Below, piece by piece: positions 56,206 to 64,000 of a stretch of 64,000 nt of DNA. The DNA lies in contig OX392527.1 in NCBI GenBank assembly GCA_947623455.1, forward strand, positions 55,100,401 through 55,164,400. Direction: 5' to 3'. Source of the stretch: Mimachlamys varia. Lineage: Eukaryota; Mollusca; Bivalvia; Pectinida; Pectinidae. Position 1 is the first letter of the stretch; each line of letters opens with the position of its first letter. Both the position numbers and the translations under genes were made by a program. The notes under the pieces are model-generated. The model was not told where the DNA came from. It did no database searches and saw only the letters and a program-made list of their open reading frames with translations.

Positions 56206-56587
56206 GTAAGTACATATTAGATATATATATTCCTATTCCAATGTTTGTATAATATCAAACAATATATTAGATCCTTCCAAAACGCTATAATTATTTGTGT
56301 TTGTAACGAATTGAACCCTAACATTTGACGTCATTGACTTCAACATCCCAAAAAGTCGTACTGAATACCGTAAGTGTTAATATGAAATAGTTTGCTCAAA
56401 CGTATAAAAATGCTTATCATATTTTTGCTTTAGCTCAGTTTCAAAGGAAGGTGCAAAATATTTTAACTAAGCCGTATGGGAATGTTACCATCAGTTTTTC
56501 TGATTTGCTCTTTTACTAGTTAATTTTGCAAAACCTATTGCAGCGGCTGGCTAAGCTTCGAATTTCACATTTTATATTTTAATATAG

Positions 56588-58751
56588 ATGTGTCGATCTA
56601 CCTGTATCCTGGTTTTGCTGACTGGTAAGGAAATACCTATCTTTTGATTCTTCTCTTTTATTTCCATTTATTCAATGTGGTATTTTAAGGGGGAAAACAC
56701 GATATGGGACAGCTATACCAGGACTGTGGCGAAATAATAGAATCAAGTAATGCAGGGTTATATCTTTGTACGAATCAACAATATTTCCGCCGTTGGACGG
56801 TCATTGTATTGATCAGGTTAACGTCATATAACTGTTTGTATCATACGATTATCTCATGTAACGTCAGACGAAGAGAAACGTCGTGATTTTATACACTGTA
56901 CGATTTAATGTCAAGCTGTCTCTGTTTAATGTTCTGATTGTATGAGAAACAAAATAACACACTTGTGATTATATATCAATATGTATATCCATCCTCAATC
57001 TAAATTATAGATCACACTGAGGTTCGTGGTTCATGTATGAAAACATAATCTTTTTGATACATAAACTGCCTTATCCTCACACCAAAATACTCTATATTGT
57101 GCAAACACAAAATTAAACCAAACCGAATCGTTCCTTTTCATTTGGTCAATGTACGTTTGTCGAAAACCGAACTCGGACTTATTGATCAGTTGATATATTT
57201 CTTTATCCAACTTAATAAAACATACATTGACCTCAATTCCTTCCCTGCTTTTCAAGTTTTCGAGGAAAAAAGTATATATACAATATAACCCAGTGTGATG
57301 TAAACTGAACTTAATTCGAGGGTTCAGAATTTTAGCACGAGGCTTTGGGATTATTATTCTCCCATACTTTCTAAGTAAAATAAGCTGTTATGGTGAACCC
57401 ATTGCTTTGCACCATCGCCAATGTGTGAATAAATTGACTACATTACTTTGGTAACCATGCATGGAGTGATGGCTTGACGTGGTAATAATAGGGCGTGTGA
57501 GCTGTATCAGTAACAGGATGATTTTTTCCCAAGCAAAAACGGGAATGAACCTGTGAAGATTTGGAGAAAAACTTTTCTTCCAAAGGAAAAAGCTAACGCG
57601 TGGAATTATTTTGGAAAAAGACAATCTATTATTCTGGAAAACGTCACCTCGTAATAGATCGCGTTATCGTTTTATGCAACGAAAGCATATCACAAAAGTG
57701 TTGCGTAAGCAATTTTGCCATACCATTGTGAGCCATACAGAGTTGTGTCGCGCATTGGATTCACCATTACAATTTTTTCGGAAAGAACGTGTTAGAGAAA
57801 ACATTTACTTTTACGATAGTTGTAATATATGTATTGTGTTAAAGCTCTGCAATGTTCAACATATAAGAAAGCCTCAAACGAAATTCTGAAACATCGGATT
57901 GAAGTGCCGATATACGTTAGAAACGAATGGACAACGACATATAAACCAGTTTTCTATAGAGTACAGTTAGTTATTATGAATCGTTACAATGCTTCCTTAG
58001 TACACATTCATTACTGATTCTCACGTTTCTTATTTATCCTTAGCACTCGTGACCTGCCAATGTGTCAGCGCTACATTCAGCTGTTCTGGACGGACCTTAG
58101 GATTTTATGCCAACCCAGATGAATGTGAAAAGTATTATATTTGTACAGGGGGGCCAGACACAACAGACGTGGAATGTGCCAGCGGTCTCCAGTTCAATAC
58201 CCAAACCAAGTTCTGCGATTACCCTGATAATGTTAACTGCAACGGCCGACATTCAAATATTGCCCAACCAGCCGTAACACAGCGTCCCATCGTAACAATG
58301 GCGCCAGTCATGACAACTAAAGCACCTACACACGCTCCTCTTCAAACGACAAGACGCCCAGCGTATACGAACCCGCCCCAGCCTACATTCCTTCCACCAA
58401 CAAACTCCCCTTTTCCAACATTTGCACCTTTACAAACGAATGCTCCCGCCACATATGCACCGCTTCAAACACCTCAACCAGGCCAATCAATAACAAATGG
58501 CCCGGCAACAAATATTCCATTCCAAACAGCACTTCCAGGGGGAATTATTTTCCCACAATTCACGAATCCACCACAACCAACAAACGCCCCCAATCCAACA
58601 ACAGGAAGACCGCAGACAAACTCCCCAGGTAAGCTATAGAGTTCACATGTATCTTGGTTTTTCACGGCAAAAACAATATGGTAGAATTACATTACAGAAG
58701 CTTTCTTTTTTCTTCAACACTTCTGCAGGCATCGTAGGACTGCGTCTGTAA
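56588..58751 (+). CDS. Secreted peritrophin-A (CBM14) chitin-binding protein, 3 coding exons
   Basis: Coding exons 56588-56624, 58044-58628 and 58729-58751 join to 645 nt, 214 residues. Introns are 56625-58043 (gtaagg...cttag, phase 1) and 58629-58728 (gtaagc...ctgcag, phase 1). The first exon starts at the ATG, and the joined N-terminus MCRSTCILVLLTALVTCQC is a good signal peptide. Residues about 25-73 form one peritrophin-A domain with six Cys: C-x13-C-x5-C-x10-C-x12-C-x7-C, with aromatic residues (GFYANP, KYYIC) that bind chitin. The remaining 140 residues are a Pro/Thr/Gln-rich tail with repeated APLQT words and likely O-glycosylation. It ends GIVGLRL, and the TAA stop overlaps an AATAAA at 58750-58755. 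It probably acts outside the cell in a chitin matrix (shell, gut lining or mucus). Confidence 0.88.
56625..58043 (+). other. Intron 1 of the chitin-binding gene
   Basis: A 1419-base AT-rich intron between gtaagg and tttatccttag. Chance frames of 60-92 codons lie inside it on both strands; none has recognisable features. Confidence 0.8.
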
Positions 58752-58755
58752 TAAA

Positions 58756-59444
58756 AACATTCCGTTGTACCTCATTTCACCTTTTGCCTTTTTTGGAGTT
58801 GATTTTGATTAGCCATAATGGAAGAATTCTGATATCTTTGACGTCGATCATCTTGTTCTTACACTAGCTGAATGCAGCATTGCTTAGGTCTACCAAATAT
58901 GTCGTCTTTATTCTTATGCTCGTTCGATCTCCTGGGGTTCTATTGAGGAGAGAATTATTTTGTGTGCTTGTTTTCTCGCCTTTTGTACAGTTTCTAAATG
59001 TCACACTGAGTAATTGTGTAAACCTGTGCATCTCGTTTCATGTGACCATTGAAAAAAACGGACTCTCACAAAACATTCAAAAATCATCGTAAACACTTAT
59101 TGCAAACGTGTTTAGTGCTGCATAATAAAGTACCAACCAATATATCCTTCAAAAGTTCCTTTGCTGAGAAACAGAATTTTTATTGGTATGTGATAGTGAT
59201 AATGATATTTCTTCATATGGCTCATTTTAAATTATAAGTAAGCTGGTAATATATATAAACAAACAGTAGGCAACCAATCCAATGTTTACGTAAAACTTGG
59301 TCCAAGTCTGTTACCGTGAACAATTTCCATTTTTCTATCATCAACACTATGGCGCAGACCTATTTGTACTAGAGTATTTGGCATACTTAGTACATCATCG
59401 ATAACCAAATTTCAGTGTACAGTAACCGTTTATTTATTGTGTTC
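58756..59444. other. No gene recognised, downstream of the chitin-binding gene
   Basis: The 3' flank after the polyadenylation signal up to the target duplication of Gypsy-2. Frames of 62-70 codons at 58880-59237 are hydrophobic and without features. Confidence 0.5.
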
Positions 59445-59448
59445 ATAC

Positions 59449-59672
59449 TGTAGTGAGAAGCTACAAGATATACTATATATGTATATATGGAGTTTGCCTA
59501 CAACGGCAGCGTAATCTACAGTCAGACCAACAGTACGTAAACACGTCCGTATAGCGGCTTGACCAGGTGTAGACTACACACAATACCGTCACGCACGGCA
59601 GCTCAACACCTTCGGGGCGAGTTGTCCTGCTCCACGAGCATACAGAGAGGTCAGCTCGGCACCTCCACAACA
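59449..59672 (-). repeat. Gypsy-2 3' LTR (minus-strand element), 224 bp
   Basis: On the plus strand it runs from TGTAGTGAGAAGC to CTCCACAACA. It is preceded by ATAC (59445-59448), repeated after the other LTR (63231-63234). It differs from 63015-63230 by an 8-base gain in the tatata stretch and about two substitutions. Confidence 0.93.
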
Positions 59673-59714
59673 CTCTCCCCCGTTCTAAAAAGAGGCATTA
59701 CTGCTCAAGAACAG

Positions 59715-60300
59715 CTAACAAAAGATCCAATCACCTGTGTCGTGATAACACCCTGATTTTGAGCCACCAAGAGCATTGAATCCCAGCCTCCGAGGTGGAT
59801 ATCTCTTCCGGGCAGCAGGCTCTCTGCTCGGGGCAGACAGATATGCACCTGCCATCCTATCAGGTCGTATATTGTCCTTCTCATTAAGCCTGTCCAGCTG
59901 TAGCGGATGCCTTTCAAGTGATGGGCCCGAATCATCGACAATGATATTGTTGCCACTAGAAGTATCCTCGGGTTCTGTTACATCAGATGACTCACCCCTC
60001 AAGACTGTATCCCTCATGCGAGGGAGCCAGTGTGGAATATCTGCAGACCCGTAGCTCTTCAGTCGATCATGGTGAATGATGCTCTTACCCTTTCGATCCT
60101 TGATCCCATACAACACTAGTACCGGGGACAATACCTTTGAGACCAAATATGGCCACTTCCAAGGGGCTCGAAGTTTTGGACTTTCATCAGACACAGATGG
60201 CTGTATGACCCCCTTTTCAATCATTGCTTCGATATGCTGTTTCTACTCAGCTTCAAAACCTAAAGGGGTTCTTCTTATTCGTCGAATAGGCTTGGATTCA
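59715..60300 (-). pseudogene. Gypsy-2 Pol start joined to integrase C-terminus by deletion
   Basis: Reading down the minus strand, 60300-60190 gives the end of the linker before RT (RIGTGESKPIRRIRRTPLGF, a stop at 60246, then HIEAMIEKGVIQPSVSDE). This is the usual approach to the RT domain. Directly after SPKLRAPWKW the frame reads YLVSKVLSPVLVLYGIKD and SIIHHDRLKSY, the GPY/F-type C-terminal domain of Gypsy integrases. The tail is acidic with a RYPPRRLGFNALGG ending. The roughly 900 residues normally between these points are absent, and no repeat was seen at the junction. Confidence 0.85.
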
Positions 60301-60307
60301 CCAGTTC

Positions 60308-61315
60308 CTATCCGGTGCTGAATTTCCCCCCGAAACAACCCCAGATCCATATCCCCATCAGCGAATACTTCCCGGGGGGGGGGGGGGGGGGGGACAACAA
60401 AAGTTCAGGAACTCTTAATGCCTGTTCTGGGGACAACTGTTTCACCGAACGATCATATGGATCCATCAAATGTGTAGGGAGCGCCGACCTTGCCTCTTTT
60501 AATCGATCAGTCCATGTTTCCTCCTGCTCCAATCTAAACTTCCTTATTTTCGGCGACGCTTGATCCGGCATATCCTCCTCCAGAACATGCGCAACCCCCA
60601 TTGCAGTCCCAAAGCTGCAACCGTTTTTCAAAGTGATGCATGTAGGATTACCGAGTTTAATCTGCATGTTGTCACTATCCTTCTGTAATGTGGCTGGAGA
60701 GAGAAGGCCTTTTATATTCTGGAACGGCTGAACAACCATGTGATGTCCCTTGGGTCCATCTACTAATTCAACCTGTGCGAATTTAAAGGACGCCGGGGGC
60801 ACTACAGTTCTACCTTTAATTTTGACCTTAAAAACTTGGGACTTCGCCGTCCTTTGAGTCTTGGACGCATACTGCAGGATAGGGTTTGCCATCTAACTCA
60901 ACAGTGTATGCCGACAGATTGATAATGGCCCGATGTTTGTCTAGAAAATCAAGCCCTAGGATCATCTGATCAGAGATGTCAGGCACCACCACAGGCATTC
61001 TGTCACGAAGGGAACCTAATTCGATTAGCGATTCGTCTAAAACACGACCGCTCACCTTCGAGTCTTTTCCTACACCATGCAACATATTTCCTTGGAAAGG
61101 TTACGTCCCAGATGCAATGAGTCGAATAGCTTAGCACTAACAACAGACACTTGCGCAGCAGTGTCCACAACAGCTTGGCACTCCCTGCCGTGGAGTTTGA
61201 TCGGCAGTAACAAGGTCTTCGTATGCCGCGATTGGTCACCAGAGTAAAGGAATATTTCCCTAACGCCGCAGGAATTATTGGCACTCTTATACCCTTTGCA
61301 GGTATTAAACAGGGC
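60308..61315 (-). pseudogene. Gypsy-2 protease and inter-domain region
   Basis: After the Gag stop the frame continues with VREIFLYSGDQSRHTKTLLL, then ECQAVVDTAAQVSVVS, a retropepsin site with DTA instead of DTG, as in some animal Gypsy clades. Further on are PDISDQMILGLDFLDKHRAI, the second protease strand, and PPASFKFAQVELVDGPKG. Frame changes occur near 61090 and 60870. The 194-codon frame 60892-60308 ends with a proline run encoded by a homopolymer (20 G on the plus strand at 60374-60393), where the frame toward Pol is again lost. Confidence 0.8.
60374..60393 (+). repeat. Poly-G tract, 20 G, within Gypsy-2
   Basis: A homopolymer run inside the coding strand (poly-C in the element sense, encoding proline). 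Length uncertainty here could by itself explain the frame change. Confidence 0.9.
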
Positions 61316-61326
61316 TGAGGGTGGGC

Positions 61327-62835
61327 CTATTGCCTCAGCCCCTGATCGTTTAAAGACATAGCAGAAGGAGAAGGGGAAAGGGATCTTTGTTGCGGATTCC
61401 TGTTAGACTTTGGACACTCCCTGGCAAAATGTGTTAAATCCCCGCAGTTAAAACAACCACGATCTCGTGTCAGGGAAGTGTTTGGGGACCTAGCCCGATT
61501 TCTTCGCTGAACTTCCCTCAATATTGAATCCATCTTAACATGAATTTTCGCCAGTTCATCCTCTGTTCTCTGAACTCTCTCCTCCAACGTATTCTTACTT
61601 TCCAGTGAGGGACCCCCTACCTGCCTAACCAACGCCCCGTCAGAGTTATACCCCGTTTGAAAAGAAACACGTTTGACATCCTGTTTCAACTGCTTAGCCG
61701 ACCCATAAATGAGCTTTTGGTTTGTTATAGCCCCTTTCACTAGCGCTAGCGTTTTATCAAGGGTAATGGGGGCCTTGTCTAAAACTGCCAGGGCAACCCG
61801 CTTATCCACCAGACCTTTCAGGAAACTATCAACGGCCATGATCTGAAAAAAGTCTTCTTGCGCCCCGGGATAACCGTCTGAGGCCAATTCCTGTGCTCTC
61901 TCTGCATACTCCTCAACTGTCTCCTCCGCGCTCTGACGCAGCTCTGCTAATTCACGTCTAACAATGTGCGGAAGATCCTGCTTCCCAAACCGTTGATTCA
62001 GTTTAGAACAAAGGACATTGAAATCATCACGTACATTCAGCGGGCGGGAACTGAAGAATTTCAAAGCCTTGTCCCGGAGACTCTCAATAAGCTTATCAAG
62101 CTTCTGTCTATTAGGCCATCCATATCGGTCACAAATGTGAGAAATTTGAACATAAAATGGTTTCCATTCTGTCCTACCATCATATGTCTGGAGCTTAACC
62201 TTTCTGTCCATTTCCTCCCTTACACTAACCCTTCTGTCCCCACCTCCTGCGCTTTGGCCCTTTAAAGGAATTTTATCACTAGCCCCTTGTAAGGATTTGG
62301 ACTTTTGGCTATATATTGACATTGGAGGTAATCCCTCCACCGTGCCCCATAAATGTCCAATTCCTGGTTTTGTTTCCGGTTTTAATAAAGCTAGTCGAAG
62401 TTGTTCGTCCTTTTCTCTAAGCTGACGGGAAAAATCCTCCCGCATTTCATCTATTTGCCTTTTCATCTCGATTTCCCTTCGCTCTATTTCATCCTCCCTT
62501 ATTCTAAATTGTTTTTCCTGAGCCTCTCTCTCAAAAGCATTTTTTTCAGCCATAAAGCGCGCATGCTGTAAAGCCCCACTATCAACACCGCCTTCCGCTC
62601 TATCCTGGCCCCCAGAAACCACGGGTTCAAGGCACACTAGCCCCTTAGTTATCAACGGGTCCCACATAGTACTGGGTACGCTAGGGATTCCCTTCAAATC
62701 TTCCCATGTTAAAGTGATATCGCACTCGTCCCGTTTCTGAATAATGGCCTTAGCCCTGCTATGACCTATACCAAAAATGCCGACAAGTTCATCATAAGAC
62801 GCTGCATTAATATTTAGCGACATGTTTGAAAACAA
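61327..62835 (-). CDS. Gypsy-2 Gag with N-terminal helix-hairpin-helix, intact 502 codons
   Basis: ATG at 62835, stop at 61327. Residues about 8-37 read LNINAASYDELVGIFGIGHS then RAKAIIQKRD. This fits a ComEA/UvrC-type helix-hairpin-helix with the G-I-G hairpin; a second hairpin-like unit (WEDLKGIPSVPSTMWDPLI) follows to residue 70. Residues about 92-155 are a charged coiled coil (KQFRIREDEIERREIEMKRQ and onward). About 215-390 is a retrotransposon Gag capsid region (YDGRTEWKPFYVQI, FFSSRPL, VEEYAERAQEL, FLKGL). Near residue 461 is a CCHC knuckle, CFNCGDLTHFAREC. Gag builds the particle and binds RNA. The frame is unbroken although Pol is deleted. Helix-hairpin-helix domains bind DNA non-specifically and are unusual in Gag; that role is inferred. 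Confidence 0.88.
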   Translation of the reverse strand: MFSNMSLNINAASYDELVGIFGIGHSRAKAIIQKRDECDITLTWEDLKGIPSVPSTMWDPLITKGLVCLEPVVSGGQDRAEGGVDSGALQHARFMAEKNAFEREAQEKQFRIREDEIERREIEMKRQIDEMREDFSRQLREKDEQLRLALLKPETKPGIGHLWGTVEGLPPMSIYSQKSKSLQGASDKIPLKGQSAGGGDRRVSVREEMDRKVKLQTYDGRTEWKPFYVQISHICDRYGWPNRQKLDKLIESLRDKALKFFSSRPLNVRDDFNVLCSKLNQRFGKQDLPHIVRRELAELRQSAEETVEEYAERAQELASDGYPGAQEDFFQIMAVDSFLKGLVDKRVALAVLDKAPITLDKTLALVKGAITNQKLIYGSAKQLKQDVKRVSFQTGYNSDGALVRQVGGPSLESKNTLEERVQRTEDELAKIHVKMDSILREVQRRNRARSPNTSLTRDRGCFNCGDLTHFARECPKSNRNPQQRSLSPSPSAMSLNDQGLRQ

Positions 62836-63014
62836 TATATACCCCGTTCAAAACCGTCGCAAAGCTATACTAATCTGGAGTGAGCGTGTAATCACAGAAC
62901 AATTGCCCCGGGCTATAACACCGTCGCGTGGTTATAAATAGGAACCGTTCTGTGTACAGGTAAACTCGTATTTAGAAATTATAGCTATAATTTGTATTTC
63001 TTCTGACATCAATT

Positions 63015-63230
63015 TGTAGTGAGAAGCTACAAGATATACTATATATGGACTTTGCCTACAACGGCAGCGTAATCTACAGTCAGACCAACAGTACGTAAAC
63101 AAGTCCGTATAGCGGCTTGACCAGGTGTAGACTACACACAATACCGTCACGCACGGCAGCTCAACACCTTCGGGGCGAGTTGTCCTGCTCCACGAGCATA
63201 CAGAGAGGTCAGCTCGGCACCTCCACAACA
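63015..63230 (-). repeat. Gypsy-2 5' LTR (minus-strand element), 216 bp
   Basis: Pairs with 59449-59672. It is followed by the target duplication ATAC at 63231-63234. Confidence 0.93.
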
Positions 63231-63234
63231 ATAC

Positions 63235-64000
63235 TTTTAGAAATAAAGTTTGATACAAACTATTCGTGATGTATACAGGAATTGCATCAATCTTCTTCTA
63301 CACCAATAGCTTCAAATGCGTTTGTTAGACAGGAAAATAATTACGAGATACGTCTCTTGTAATCATCGACTACGAATCTGTGAAACGAGCCTAGGTTTTC
63401 CAAGGTGATACGAAGATTGATATACTCAATTGCACATCTACCACTAAATAACAACGTGTTTTCGGCTTTTTAACTTTTCTTGAAGATCGGCACGAGGTCT
63501 TCAACTTTCGAATCAACGGAAGTTAACATCTGAAGGGGAAAATAGTGGTTGGTTTTAACCGCTTAACTTCCTTTAATTATCTAAGGTCATTAAGGACGTG
63601 TCCTCATGTCTGTTATTGGAGGCAGGGTGATGAAAACCACTTTAAAGCGCTATCTCAATGAAATATCATATTGGAGACACCTAGCATGTCTGGTTACATA
63701 AATCTGGCAATGGTTGAATTTGTTGTTGTCATTCTCCCAAATGCTGAATGCTTAACCAGGCATAACAACTACCATTTTAAAGCACTTTGGTATGTCAATG
63801 CCTACGTACAGAACCAATACCCTAGCGAGCATTCAGCATTTAAGCCAAAATTGGGCCAAACACGGCGCAAAGAAATAAAAGATAATTAGATGTTAAAAGA
63901 CTTTGTTTAAAGTTTACAAAAATCTTAATGTGAACAGCAGATTTATTTAGGTCGCCTTTGTGCCCCTTATTAGCGGGCATAAGATCAACTCCACAATAAT
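63235..64000. other. No gene recognised
   Basis: A phrase gaaaaccactttaaagcgct then atctcaatgaaatatcatat (63634-63672) resembles dispersed molluscan repeats. A 72-codon plus-strand frame at 63671-63889 has no recognised features. Confidence 0.45.

Larger units (their letters stand above)
59449..63230 (-). mobile_element. Gypsy-2, internally deleted Ty3/Gypsy-type element
   Basis: Two LTRs and a 4-bp target duplication ATAC. After the 5' LTR (read down from 63015) the sequence aattgatgtcagaag resembles the primer site of Gypsy-1 (tggtgtcagaag). Coding parts left are Gag (62835-61327), protease (61315-60890), the N-terminal part of Pol, and the very end of integrase (59715-60160). RT, RNase H and the integrase core are missing, so about 3 kb has been lost. 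It could move only with helper proteins from a complete relative. It lies 0.7 kb downstream of the chitin-binding gene, antisense to it. Confidence 0.92.

Noticed and set aside
59449..63230. Gypsy-2 lying in an intron of the chitin-binding gene
   Set aside because: The gene can be closed at a third coding exon with stop and AATAAA at 58749-58755, upstream of the element.

Overview
The window looks like gene-poor, repeat-saturated nuclear DNA of a marine mollusc, most likely a bivalve. This is inferred from AT-rich sequence with GT-AG introns, tRNA-derived SINEs of the bivalve style, many satellites and foldback repeats, degraded LINEs, Tc1 transposons, Gypsy-type LTR elements, and one well-formed gene for a secreted chitin-binding (peritrophin-A) protein. 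There are no bacterial-style operons, rRNA genes or convincing functional tRNA genes.

Layout. 0.7-3.0 kb: a possible 25-nt microexon and a coding exon in matching phase, separated by an intron that carries a 30-bp minisatellite with a 150-bp higher-order period. 3.0-3.4 kb: a 47-bp tandem repeat. 4.6-7.6 kb: a decayed plus-strand LINE (ORF1, endonuclease, RT). 8.1-12.0 kb: a second decayed LINE on the minus strand, apparently split by about 2 kb of foreign DNA that contains a tRNA-like SINE head. 12.9-13.8 kb: a non-autonomous TTAA-target DNA transposon. 15.1-15.7 kb: the 3' end of another LINE. 15.8-30.0 kb: a mosaic of two repeat blocks. Block A is in direct orientation at 16.0 and 28.7 kb. 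Block B is in inverted orientation at 19.5-20.8 and 25.2-27.8 kb. Both blocks are bordered by unusual palindromes built on an ACGAAAAATGTAAC motif. A Tc1 element sits in the right copy of block B, and the left copy preserves the empty site.

30.0-33.1 kb: a large inverted repeat with smaller foldbacks inside. 33.5 kb: a V-like SINE. 34.2-37.2 kb: two adjacent satellites, one of about 198 bp and one a dimer of about 298 bp. 37.9 kb: a foldback MITE. 38.1-38.3 kb: a candidate promoter and first coding exon. 39.7-40.9 kb: a perfect 579-bp tandem duplication. 41.3-46.1 kb: a third LINE, split in its RT by a second Tc1 copy with exact TA target duplication. 48.6 kb: a 67-bp-arm hairpin.

50.2-54.9 kb: a complete but frameshifted Gypsy-type retrotransposon with short LTRs and a 5-bp target duplication. 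55.5-58.8 kb: the one convincing host gene, three coding exons with matching phases giving a 214-residue secreted protein (signal peptide, one peritrophin-A domain, Pro/Thr-rich tail); its stop codon overlaps the AATAAA. 59.4-63.2 kb: a second Gypsy-type element on the minus strand. It has an intact Gag with an unexpected helix-hairpin-helix N-terminus, but most of Pol is deleted.

The elements do not form a pathway; the window records nested insertion and decay around one or a few host exons. Coordinates of old repeats are by eye and good to about 10-30 bases; insertion junctions given with target duplications are base-exact.
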